In this document: positions 45,424-55,928 of the stretch, one piece after another
Layout of the letters: every line of letters starts with the position of its first letter
Numbering within the stretch: position 1 is the first letter of the stretch
Assembly (NCBI GenBank): GCA_027475525.1
Contig: JAMWFC010000051.1
Span: 186,001-250,000 of the forward strand
Source of the DNA: Macrolepiota albuminosa
Taxonomy: Eukaryota > Basidiomycota > Agaricomycetes > Agaricales > Agaricaceae
DNA length: 64,000 bases
Direction: 5' to 3'
Program-made: the position numbers and the translations under genes
The notes under the pieces: generated by a model
The model's input: the letters and a program-made list of their open reading frames with translations, nothing else
Database searches by the model: none
What the model was told of the DNA's origin: nothing

Positions 45424-47906
45424 TTAATCACTGTCATCGTCCATGGGCAGGGAATCGTCCGAAATCGGCAACGAAGAGTCGCGAAGAGGAAGCAGGTCGC
45501 CCGGCAAGATGTTATTGGCGGTCTGCCAATCGATGGCGGCTTGGCAATCTGCCTGGTAGTCGCGAAGGACGCTAAGGCTACGACCAAGGTTGGCATAGCG
45601 CAACCTCAGCGCCATGAGCTGCCCTCGGACTCGCTCCCGTTCTCGCCCCATTGCCGCCTCCATCGTTGCCGCCCTCCTCGAAAACCGCTCCAGCATCTCC
45701 CGCGGGTTAAGCGCCACTACCGGGTACACGAGGTCTTGTCCCAGCCAGTTGAAGGCGTCGCCTGTGACCGTTGGCTGCGGTTGAGGCGTCCAAGCAGGAT
45801 TGATCCTGGCGATTACGGGGCGCCTAGGCTCCAGACCGGCAACGTCCTCCGGGTCTGAAACCTCCCAAGGGGCCACGCTACTGTAGGGAGGTAGCCAGCG
45901 CCACTCAGGCTCCTCCCTGGCGACTCCTGCCGCTTCCTCGCCCTCTCCCGCTACCACCTCCTCGTCGCCTTGGCGCTGCGTCGCCAAGGTTTCATCCTCC
46001 TCCCCTTCAGCGTCTTCATCCCCTCCCGTTGCCGCCCCCTCTGCCTTCTCCTCCCCCATCTCGACGTCTGCGGGAGCGTCTTCCCGCTCCTCTTGAGGCG
46101 CCGAGTCGCCAACCGCTTCTCGTTCTCCTACCTCCTGCTCCTCACCAAGGGACCTCGCCGCCAAATGAATAGGCGACAGAAGGCCACTTGGGCCTGCCTC
46201 AGAATCGCGAGGAGGCAGGCGACTCGCCGCCAAGGCCTTCTCGAGATCGGCCATTTCGATGTCTTGAGGGGTTGGCGAGGGGGAAGGCGACGACACTACC
46301 CGAGGTCGCTTTGCTTTGCCCTTCCCTTTGCTGGGGGAAGGGGCTTGTCGTTTTTCTGGGACCGAAGTCCCTTGGCGCTCGCCGGCGCCTCGATTGCCAA
46401 CAGATTCTGACCCATCCCCTTGGCGTGTCGGCAACGCCAAGGAGGCCCGTCCAATTACTGCCATGCCACCGGCAGCAACCTTCTTCCTCTGCCCCTCCAC
46501 AAACTCCCTAGCCCTCCTTACCAACGTCCAATTACTGCCATGCCACCGGCAGCAACCTTCTTCCTCTGCCCCTCCACAAACTCCCTAGCCCTCCTTACCA
46601 ATACCGCGCGGGAAAACGTCTTCTCGACGAGGGCGTCTGGTGCGCCGCCACGCTCGCGACTTTTGGCCCCATCGATAGTGCAGGCGCGCTTGAGGGCGCC
46701 ACAACGATAGCAAGGCTGGGCCCCGGTCGGGAACCAACAGCCTTCTGGGTCGTTGTCGGCCCAGCACTTATCACACTAGCGCTACAAGTCAGCAAGAGAC
46801 TAAAGGAGACAGAAATGTCACTTACCGCTCCTCGCGCCTCCTTAAACGCTTGCCGGGTCGCCAGGGAAACGGTCTTCTTTCCCTTCATTTCCTCCATGAC
46901 GACTCCGGCCTCCTGCCCCTCATCAAGGACTGCCTCCTCGCGACGCGGCAACAACAGTCCTCTGAGCTCCTTGTCGTCAAAGCTCGATTGTGTTGGCGCC
47001 TACAAAGACTTAGTGATTTCAGTCCAAAAAGAAGGGACCACTTACCGCGTATTGAGGAGCCGCCTTGCGACTCTGCAAAAGTCGTTAGCGACTGTCGGCA
47101 ACGGCAAGCGAAATCAGCACTTACCTTACGCTTGGAAGCACCTGCCGGCTTCCTCGGCGAGCCCGACTTGCTAGCCGGCAGCACTGGGCTCGACGTGCTG
47201 CCGGCGCGACCTACCTTACCGGATCCCCCTGCTACCGCCTGCCTCTCAACGGCAGGCGCCTTCCCCGCGGCAACCTCCTCCATCTCCGCCGCCAACGCTG
47301 CCACCCTCTCTCGCTCCTCTATCCCCCTCATAATCTCGCGGGCGTCCTGGGAAACCTCCTCTTGCCTTGCCGCGATCTCTTCTTCCACCTGCATACGCGC
47401 CAAGGGCGCCAACACCTCCTGTTTGCTATGGGGCGATAAATCAGACCAAAGCTAAGTCAAAGGAATGGGTCAGGAATACTCACTCTGCCGCTGGCGCGCT
47501 TACCGTCATCGGCAAGGCACCGGACAGAATATCCTCCAGCTCGTCCTCAATTGTGGGGACGGGAGGAGGCGCCTGGCAATTCGATCAGCAAGCGACACGA
47601 CAGGCAGCAAAAGCAACGTACAAAACGAGAGAAAGGCGCTAACCACTCGGCGCCAAGATTGTCAACATACCGAGCACGGCACCATTCCCGCACTTCGATC
47701 TCACGCTCCCACCCAACGCCAAGGACGCGTACCTCGTACCAGCGCTCCAAGAGCTTCATCACGCCAACGACCAATTTTTGGGGCGCCTCGGCGCCAACGC
47801 CCTCGATATGTCGAATGAAATTATTGGCCTTCGCTATGTAAGCGTAGGCGGCTTCTTGGGCAGCTTGGGAAGGAACAGGGGGCGGAGTTGGAATTCGAAA
47901 AGACAT
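45424..47906 (-). CDS. Antisense spliced accessory gene of the inner element (Cys-rich, acidic protein)
   Basis: Lies inside the retrotransposon but reads opposite to gag-pol, convergent with pol (358 bp gap) and starting 170 bp from the 3' LTR. ATG at 47906, 'MSFRIPTPPPVPSQAAQ', then 'GVMKLLERWYEVRV' and 'EIEVREWCRARYVDNLGAEW'. About six exons joined by GT-AG introns: a second exon with 'TIEDELEDILSGALPMT', a coiled-coil-like exon 'RQEEVSQDAREIMRGIEERE', a Lys-rich stretch, then a cluster C-x2-C-x8-C-x8-C-x2-C-x6-C (CDKCWADNDPEGC ... CYRCGALKRAC, 46775-46680). The last exon has an NLS-like 'KGKGKAKRPR', a strongly Glu-rich acidic segment, 'FNWLGQDLVYPVVALNPREM' and 'SIPISDDSLPMDDDSD' or similar tail. 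A 77-bp duplication (46448) interrupts the last exon; collapsing it keeps frame. The Cys spacing resembles fungal regulatory zinc clusters but I cannot assign a family. Confidence 0.75.
46448..46601. repeat. 77-bp perfect tandem duplication (7)
   Basis: Second copy begins at 46525. It falls within the antisense gene; one copy reads 'ARSFVEG'-like Arg/Glu sequence leading into 'QRKKVAAGGMAVIGR'. Confidence 0.92.
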
Positions 47907-48067
47907 ATTTTTTTTATTGGAGCGCCAGGTAAAGATGTGGAGGAGAAACGAAGTCCATACTCATGCGCCAGGACTATAAACCAAATCTCAAGAACGCACG
48001 GACCACTTGTCACAAAAGCGGTAACGGTAGCCTTATTTGGTGACTGAGGACAGTCAATTTTTCAGTT

Positions 48068-48076
48068 GGGGGGAGA
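48068..48076 (+). other. Polypurine tract of the inner element
   Basis: ggggggaga immediately before the 3' LTR; same as in the outer element. Confidence 0.88.
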
Positions 48077-49017
48077 TGATAGGACCCTATACAGGTTAGG
48101 CGCATCAACGGCAGGCTCGGCACCGGCTCCGGAAACCTTGCCGCACTCGTTCCGAACTTAGCGCACGCGTTCTACCTATTTTAAGCCACTTCTGACGGCC
48201 GCGCACGGCAAGAAGCAGATCCAATCAATGATAGCGCCGACGGCAGCAGGAATGACAACTGACAGATGGCATCAGTCACCGACGACAGCGCTTAGCGAGA
48301 AGCCTGATCATCTATCAAAAACTGACGGACAGCTTGGCGTTTGACCTTGGCGTCCGAAACCGCTTAGCGCTTCGATTTGGCACCTGGCATCGCTTAGCCG
48401 TTTGGACAGACAGAAAGGTGATGGACTGATGGTTTAGCACCGCGATCTGCCGCCTGGTGGCGCTAAGGGTCTTGAATGGACGGCAGGGATCTGAAACTGT
48501 TGGAGCTACCCCTAGGAAATTTTCCAGTTTACCGCTCTTTGACCACTGGCGACGGCGAACTCTTTGTAGTATAAAAGTACTTACCGACTTGTACAATGAC
48601 CAGCAGACGAATAGACCAGAGTTTCCCCCACTTACTTCAGTCTCACTTACGCTCAAGAGCTCATTCACGCTACGGTCGGCAACGTCAAAACTCATCGGCA
48701 GTTGCAGACGCTCGCCAACTTTCGACACATTCGCGCCTTGCAACTACGGCAGGCATTATCGACGCTTAGAACTTCGCTAAGCTTATCGTGCTCTTGCCGC
48801 TCACCTTTGCCGTGTTAACTTACCGCTTCTTCCTAGGCGCTTTACCTTAGCGCTTACACTTGCCGACACCCGTTACCGACTTTTCACCTTTTTCACCGAC
48901 GCGTTCTCTGGGACCTGCCCGGGACTCCTCAAATTACTTTTAGCGCGCCCAACGCACACTCTTGGTACGGTAACACAATTGCTACATTTGTTACTGACCA
49001 AACTTTGGGCGTCATCA
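48077..49017 (+). repeat. 3' LTR of the inner element
   Basis: 941 bp, near-identical to 37553-38493. Differences seen: a/g at the 'caatcaataatag' site and a/g at 'tcaccaacgacag'. Confidence 0.93.
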
Positions 49018-49435
49018 ACGAGAAGTGGTTTCGGGGTGGCATGCGCTGATTGTTTGGCTGCTCCATACCAATAGGTGTGTTTGTCGAGGTAGGAAGAGTG
49101 GTGGTGCTCGTGTTACTTGGCGTCGATGTCGTAGGTACCGGCTCAGTTAGCTCCGAGTCGCTAGGTTCTGGCGATAATAACCTAGATAACTCTTCTAGAG
49201 GAGTAAGCGGCGTATGGTTTTCGCCTGCTAAGTACTCAAATGGTCGGGAAAAAGGGAAAAAGCTTTCGGCTAAGCTGTCTGGGGCAGCCTCAAGCTCCTG
49301 ATCCAAAGTCTGTCTCGGTAGCGCACCTGGTAAGTGTGGTGAGTCGGTGGTACTTGGTTCAAACGCGCTCTCCAACAGGAGGCGGCGCTGTTGCTGGGCT
49401 CGAGTTTCCGGCGGAATTCTGTCTCAGAAGAACCC
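49018..49435 (-). CDS. gag: 5' part of the outer element's gag (cut by the inner element)
   Basis: Minus strand. First in-frame ATG at 49066 gives 'MEQPNNQRMPPRNHFS', and the frame then runs into the inner insertion. It continues at 37552 as 'SPKWDETKPREL'. Upstream of this ATG the same frame stays open to about 49430 and parallels the inner element ('LPGALPRQTLDQEL' against 'PPGALPGLSLAQEL'). Confidence 0.75.
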
Positions 49436-49454
49436 CTCGTGGTGGGCTCCAAAA

Positions 49455-50524
49455 TGATGACGCCAACTGTGGTTGGGTGCGCTGGACGTATACGCAGTAC
49501 AACGCTGTCTCCAGCGCTTGGCGTACGTAGTTGTGAGGAGTCCTGACAGGGTCCCGGTGTGCTCGAGTGGAGGTAGTAAAACAATGCGCTAGATTGTAGC
49601 GCTTCGGGGGCTACCTGGCAGACGGTAAGCATCGTGGTTTAGGCGAAGATATTGGAGAAAAGACGAGTAGCGCAGCGTATTGTGCCCGTAAGTGGCACCG
49701 TAAACGATGAAGACGAGATAGACGAAGCTAGCGCCCGACTTAGTGACAAAGTCAGAGGAGGCTAGCACGAGTTGAATGCTAAGTGTAACTGTGAGTTCGA
49801 GGGGTTACAATTTGTTGTTATATACATGAAAAGTAGCTATTTTATATACAGTGCGCTACCGTGTTTGCCAAGATACAAGTCCATCTGCAGCGCTACCTCC
49901 TAGCGCCTCTCCTCGTGGTTTACTCTAACGGCGACCTGTCAACGGCGACCTTGTGCACATGGCTGACGGCGACCAACGGCGTTATGACCCACGGCGACCT
50001 GCGGTGACTCTATATTGACTTAGAGTTGTACGAGTCTGCTCACTTTTCTATAACTCCGATTGGCCAGGCTGTTCCGGGGTATGGTCGGAAAATCCTCGAC
50101 AGACGCCGTGAGCACTAATGTCAGCGCTACTCATTGTATTAGTTCCTGTCAGGTCCAGATGTCGGATTTAAGTATATCCGGTGCCGCCGTCATTGATCCC
50201 TTTAGACTTCTGATTGAAGTGCCTCGTCTAATGGCAGCGCCTGCTGCTGGCTCCTTCTGGAAGTGATCGGGGTTTAGTTATAGTCCTCTCCCGCCGTTGT
50301 GTTAGCGCTATACGTTATGAGCCTCCTTCGTCCTTGGGCTAGGTGAAAGGAGAGTGCTGAAGGCTTGGTAGCTAGGGGTTAGGATAAATTTCTAAATCCT
50401 GTAGTAGTTTGCCAGAGCTAGAGCTGCTCTATACTCCCAACTGGTCGCCAGAGTCCTGCGTACGTCAAGTGTCGGTTGGCCTATAATGTCCCTTGATGCG
50501 CTCAGTCCGAGTAGAAGCCTATCA
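49455..50524 (-). repeat. Right (5') LTR of the outer element
   Basis: 1,070 bp. Differs from the left LTR (after removal of its 77-bp duplication) at about 15 sites I could spot, all transitions and 13 at CpG/TpG/CpA positions. Confidence 0.9.
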
Positions 50525-51133
50525 ACGCTAGAGTGCGGTAAACTAGAAAATTTCATAGGGGTAGCTCCAACGGTTTCAGATCCCTACCGTCCATTCAAGA
50601 GCCTTAGCGACGCCAGGTGACAGATCGCGAAGCTAAACCATCACTCCATCACCCTTCTGTCCGTCAGAGTACCTAAGCGATGTCAGGCGCCAAATCGAGA
50701 TGCTAAGCGGTGTCAGACGCCAAGGTCAAACGCCAAGCTGTCCGTCAGTTTTTGATAGATCATCAGGCTTCTTCCTAAGCGCTGTCGTCAGTGACTGATG
50801 CCATCTGTCAGTTGTCATTCTTGCTGCCGTCGGCGCTATTACTGATCGGATCTGCTTCTTGCCGTGCGCGGCCGTCAAATATCGCCAAAATTAGATAATT
50901 AGCGTGCGCTAAGGTATCCCGAGTCAGTGCCGCGTTGCTGTCGCCTGCCATTGATGCGCTGATCCTGTATGGGGTCCTATCATCGTTGCCCCAATAATCC
51001 TCACCTCAGTAAAAAAAAAAAAAGAAAAAAATGAGAATTTCCTTTTTAAGACATATGTTTTGCATATGGTTGTTTGTTATCGTGGATTTGAGGCCGAGAT
51101 GTGGGAAGTTTCTGGACAAGGTTTCCCGGGGCC

Positions 51134-52974
51134 TCCAGCGTGAGATAAGGCGAGTGACTGACAAGGACTTCCCTCTCTCTTTCCTTTTAAGGTATATCGG
51201 CATAGCGGCCTTGCACGGGATGAGACACTCAACTCGTTTCACTCTCATACTCGACCATTTACATATATGGATGATTAGATTTTGTTTAACCTAGGATCAA
51301 CAAATCTTGTTGTCTCCCCTTCCCGTCCACATGACTCATAAACGTAAACACTCGAACTTTTTTTAAAAAGAAAAATCTCATGTTTTTGTGCTTTTCCCAC
51401 GTCTTGTGCTCATGATTTACACAAAAAAAGTAACGATGCGCGAGTGAGATTTTATCTTGACAAGGAGTGCCCCATGTGCATGTTCATGTGAGTTGTTCAT
51501 GTCATGAACCCCCCCCCCCCCACATACCCTCAGGATTTTAATCAGTGGAGCATGGATCCAAGAGTCATGGTACAGGTCATGTGTGTCAATCAAATTAAGA
51601 GATTCAGAGATTCAGATATTGAGAAACTTGAGAGTTCCAGAAGGTTTCTTGATCTTTTTTGGACCTTGATTTTTTTGGAGATAGAGATTGGGCGGGGGAG
51701 TTTTACCATAATGAAAATCCTTTGATAGAAACCCTTGTTCGTGTGGCCTTTTGAGTAGTGAGTTTGTGAGTAACAGAAATCAGAAAAATGTAAGCCACCT
51801 CGTAAATCAGAAAATCAGAAAAATCTCAACAATCACCTCTCTCCCTCCCCACCCCCCTGTGACTAATTGTTAGTACCTGATTGATGGTTGGCGCGTTTTT
51901 TTAAAAAAAATCTAAAATCTTGGATGAAAGCTCTTGTGGAGTGTTTCGGGAGAATGATGGCCTAATTCCGCTTGTATCTCAAAACAATATAAAGAAAGAA
52001 ACAGTGCGCGGTGTTGATTCGGAGACTTCTGTGTGGCATGTACTGTGTCACAAGGTCGGGTGGGGTCACATGGGATAATGTAGACGGTGGTTACTTCGTA
52101 TGTGTGTCGCTGTCAGAACGGCGTGGATTGGGGATATTTTGAGATCATGAGGGATGGTCAGATATGCTTTAACTCAATGGATGGAGAAGGAGAGGTTTTC
52201 TTCCTCTTTTGGAGGGTATGCGGTGATGGTGATGTGGATGGTAAATTGTGGATGGGATTTCGCGATCCAGGGCCAGGGGTTGGGTTTCGTGTATTGGTTT
52301 ATATACGAACAAACCCATCAAATCGGGCACGTGTGTCAAAGAATGCAAGTTCTAACTTTGCGGATTTGTGGTCCCATATGACTAGCCAGGGTATGAGCTT
52401 TTTTTAGGTGACTGGAGGAAAGAAATTATTTACCATGAGATTGAAGGGTTGATGGCAAACGTTACCACCTGGCTCAAGCATGCGTGACGCGGATGCATAC
52501 GAGGAAGGTTGTAGTCAGCACAGGTGAGCGACAGTGAAATCTCAACAAAAGTTCATGTAGAGAACTATGTATCATACAGACAGAATGACTATTATGCTCA
52601 CCTGGAGTTCAACGAGAGAAGTTGAACTCCATGTGGGTGGATGCGCACGCAAAACCGACAAAATTTGTGGGTCTAGATGAGATGAGTTGAGGAAATAAAG
52701 TGCATATGAGAAGTGACCCATAATTCCCCGCAGACATGCTTGGTGGGGCCAAAAATCTATGGGTTATTGTGGGTTGTGGGTTGTGAGAGCTATGGATTAT
52801 AAAGGAGTAAAAAAAACTTTGGGATTGTGGATGATATAGTCATAGAAAAATGAGAAAATCAATTGCAGGACCAGATACTTGAAGTCAACGCAGAAGTAGA
52901 AGCCAAGAATATTTGCAGGCTGTCGTGATACGTAGCAAATGAGTATGAATTGTACCTGAGGGATGGAGGGAAGA
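51134..52974. other. Decayed AT-rich intergenic region
   Basis: Poly-A/T tracts, a C10 run near 51510, and pieces resembling the 29.9-30.1 kb spacer ('gcatgcgag', 'catgaaccccc' and similar). No gene recognised. Confidence 0.6.
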
Positions 52975-54684
52975 TTAAAGGACTCCTCTGGGTCCATGTA
53001 CTCTCGTCACAGCGCGTTTAACCTCTTCTTTCAAGTCATAACGCCAAATTGGTGCCCAGATATCTCTCAACTGCTCCTGGATCTGTGGAATCGTTCCACC
53101 ACCAGAGCCACGCCTATCAACGATATTGCCCTTGACAGAGCTCATCTTTTGCACCATATTGGCGCGTGAAACTCGGACAAGATCATAAGCTTTGAGGACA
53201 TCCTGAGGATTTTGTCAGAAAGGAGCTGTTGACCAGGCCAGATAAATCAATTTACATCGAGGTGGCACTTTCGAGTTCGATTATCTCCAAGTAGAGAACA
53301 CAGTGTATAAACGTCCTCAAACCCTTGACCGACCCCAGATCCAAGATGGGGTAGCATAGCATGAGCCTCACTCGAAAATTCAAGACCATTCTGTCAGAGC
53401 TGTGAATCAAAAACCTACCGCATCACCGACAAGGACGGTTCTTTGTCGGTAATAACTGGATAACGGAGGGTACAAGAAATGAATGTGCCATTTGCTAGGA
53501 TTTTTCATTTCCTTGAGAATGATGTTGGCATCTTCACCCCATCCTGAATACTCGTGCAGGAGTTCATCTTGACGGGCCGGTTTCGCCCACGGAAGAGGTA
53601 CGCTGACCGAGCCAACCGAAACTGTGTAGTCTGTGGAGAAGACCACCACATTGATCTTCTCAGTCGATAAGGCAGTTGTCTCAGAAATATAGAAAAGACA
53701 AACCTTCTGGTTTGATTGAACGGGATAAGTTATGATGTGCTAGGTCGTAATTGGCCTCTATCAGACAAGTAATGACGATCAATTAAACCTGACTTACTTT
53801 ATCTTTGCCGACCCAACAAATTGGGCGCATGATATCCGTCTTGATGTTTTTGAGAGCCTCAGGAGAAATAATGGACCGATACGCAACTGAATTTGAATAC
53901 GTAGGAGAAGTTGGTTTCCCGGAAACGAATTCACGCAGAACACTCTTAATCCCATCTGCACCTATGATAAGGTCGGCCTCATATGTATTTCCCCCAACAA
54001 AATGAAGGACATGAGAGCCGGAAGAGGAAGTTGAAACAGAGACACATCGCTGATCCATGTGGACGATGCCTGGGTCCAACATTGGGACGATTGCTTCAAG
54101 AAATGAAGGCCTGCTAGGACGATCAGAAACTAAAGGGATGAAGTGTTACGATGCATTCCTGTAAACTCCCATTCCAACGTCATCTGGAGTAGCCGGATAC
54201 TGTAAAACATAAGTAATTAAACTGGCGAAAGAGAGATAATTGTACATCGTAAATCAAGTCGTGCGATCCAGATGCAGAGATGAATCGGAAACCTCCCATT
54301 GTAGGTTTTTCTGCGTCAGATTTGGATAGGACTGCCTCCAGAACTCCCAGCTCTTTTAGGGCAAAGAGAGCATTTGGTCCTGATCGAGTTCGGTCAACGA
54401 CGACAGAGCGATAGATATGCCAGCAAGCATTACCTATGGCAACTCCGGCCCCAACCTCTCGAAAGCTTGACTACAATCTCAGCATTGATGAGCGAATTTG
54501 ATGTCATAGAATCTTCATTTACAGCCTGCTCAAAAATCTCGACATGGATCCCGGCTTTCGTAAGTCCAATGCCACTTGAGAATTGTTAGTATTGCTCGTC
54601 TTAAAAGAAATGTACCAACCAAACCAGGCCACACATTCCTCCACCCACAATAGCGACTCGAAAATCTCTGCTTGGAGCTGTCAT
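52975..54684 (-). CDS. FAD-dependent monooxygenase, salicylate-hydroxylase-like
   Basis: Group A flavoprotein hydroxylase of aromatic or polyketide-like substrates, using NAD(P)H. Start 54684 'MTAPSRDFRVAIVGGGMCGL' carries the GxGxxG FAD motif. Spliced continuation: 'GIGLTKAGIHVEIFEQA', 'EVGAGVAIGPNALFALKELG', 'LIIGADGIKSVLREFVSGKP' (the second FAD/NADPH motif, GADG-x-x-S), 'YYRQRTVLVGDA' and 'AHAMLPHLGSGVGQGFEDVY' (third FAD motif), 'DVLKAYDLVRVSRANMVQKM' and a C-terminal '...DIWAPIWRYDLKEEVKRAVT'. Eight or so short introns; about 430 residues, the usual family length. No secondary-metabolite neighbours are visible, so the substrate is unknown. Confidence 0.88.
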
Positions 54685-55928
54685 GGTAAGTGATGGAGAA
54701 TCAGGCTACAAGTCTGTGTCCATGCATCTTCAAATTATCCTTATATTATACACATAGTCATAGATCTAACCCGGTGTTGTAATGTGTAATCTTGAATGAC
54801 ATCCATTAGATCCAAGGACCTGAGTACATACCCCTATTCTGGAATAGTAGATGGTAGCATGTTCACACAGACTGTAATCTGTGATGGAGGCTCTAGTAGC
54901 TCCTTCCAGTTGAGTAAGTCAAAACAAGCAAAAGATGACACGAGGGCGCCAGAAGTCAGCAGAGGTCGCGCAGTGCAGTAAACGACTCTGTCCTGCGTCC
55001 AGGAAGACACTTTTCTCTAGCTCATCCATGGGCCCATTACGACTGTTCCAAGGAAGTTTAATCTCCGAATGGTCCGAGTCAATTAGGGTAAAATTGCACC
55101 AGGTAGGGGAACTTCACGCCGTCCAGGATTCCAGGTGGATATATATATTTATCGATGTCCTAGATTGCACCAAGCCTGAAGACGTTGACGGGGTATAGTG
55201 ATTGCGAAAGGTCGCATGAGACCTTTGCGATGGCTGGTAAGCATTGGAACACTTGCCCCTGTCTGTTTGAGGTACGAAGGCTTGGACGACTCATTGCATA
55301 TGCGCAGTTTGAACGCCTGATGTAGCTCTTGTCGTAAAGCTGTATGAGTATCCCGAGTAGTGGACTCCGAGACTTGTGTTTCAGTATACAGTGTGGGCAC
55401 AGGATAGGATAGTGTGTGCATGCCACAACTTGTCAAAATAACATAACGTTAAGATCGGTAGATGGACCGCGTATTTGCAAAGCAAGCTTCAGTGCGACAG
55501 TGGTATATGGATGGAAGCAGTTTTTTTTTTGAATTTTGAAAATGAACCAAAATAAATACGTTGGCTGGTCATCGTTTATCAACAACCATCCCTTAGTGAG
55601 CGCAATTGAATTTTGAAAATGAACCAAAATAAATACGTTGGCTGGTCATCGTTTATCAACAACCATCCCTTAGTGAGCGCAAGAGTCCCCTCCGAGATAA
55701 ATACGACGAGAGTGTTGCGAGCGCAATATTGAAAGGGAGAGGAGATCATCACATTTGCATATTTATCACAAGCGCGTGTAGACATTCATGCGCACGTTTT
55801 GCCGCTTGGCTTGTCAATCACACACCACAATTGTTTCTCTCTGCAGGATCATATACCCAAGTCGACTGGCTTTCCAACCCAGGCAGAGCGTGTTACCCCC
55901 GTCACTCACTTCTTCTATCATCTAGACA
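54685..55928. other. Intergenic between divergent monooxygenase and kinesin genes
   Basis: Contains a 77-bp duplication (55531-55684). Open frames on the minus strand near 55149-55436 show no recognisable family. Confidence 0.6.
55531..55684. repeat. 77-bp perfect tandem duplication (8)
   Basis: Second copy begins at 55608; intergenic. Confidence 0.92.

Larger units (their letters stand above)
37553..49017 (+). mobile_element. Inner Ty3/gypsy LTR retrotransposon, nearly complete and young
   Basis: 11,465 bp. Identical-length 941-bp LTRs (37553-38493, 48077-49017) with only about two differences seen by eye. PBS, gag-protease, RT-RNaseH-integrase, an antisense multi-exon gene, and a polypurine tract are present. 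Inserted in the gag gene of the outer element with a 4-bp ACGA duplication. After collapsing the 77-bp duplications all frames are open, so the copy may be competent. Confidence 0.93.
30942..50524 (-). mobile_element. Outer Ty3/gypsy LTR retrotransposon (minus orientation)
   Basis: Bounded by related LTRs (left 30942-32088, right 49455-50524; TG...CA ends). Order on the minus strand: LTR, PBS, gag-protease, RT/RNaseH, deletion of integrase, remnant of an antisense gene, polypurine tract, LTR. It is flanked by atgc / acgc, a 4-bp duplication with one change. Its gag is interrupted by the inner element (37553-49017). Confidence 0.9.
30460..50982 (-). mobile_element. Solo gypsy LTR split by a later insertion
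   Basis: 30460-30941 plus 50525-50982 (940 bp) align to the reverse complement of the 941-bp LTR of the inner element, with many differences. It is flanked on both sides by TCGT (30456-30459 and 50983-50986), a 4-bp target duplication. No internal region remains, so it arose by LTR-LTR recombination before the outer element landed in it. Confidence 0.85.
30191..51133. mobile_element. hAT-like MITE, copy 2, split by the LTR nest
   Basis: Left part 30191-30459 and right part 50987-51133 together total 416 bp and match copy 1 in inverted orientation. Flanks 'ccagtgtgag' and 'ccagcgtgag' differ by one base, consistent with an 8-bp target duplication. It is the oldest layer of the nest. Confidence 0.65.

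Noticed and set aside
55149..55436. Minus-strand 95-codon frame between monooxygenase and kinesin
   Set aside because: No recognisable domain and overlapping alternatives in the next frame; insufficient support.
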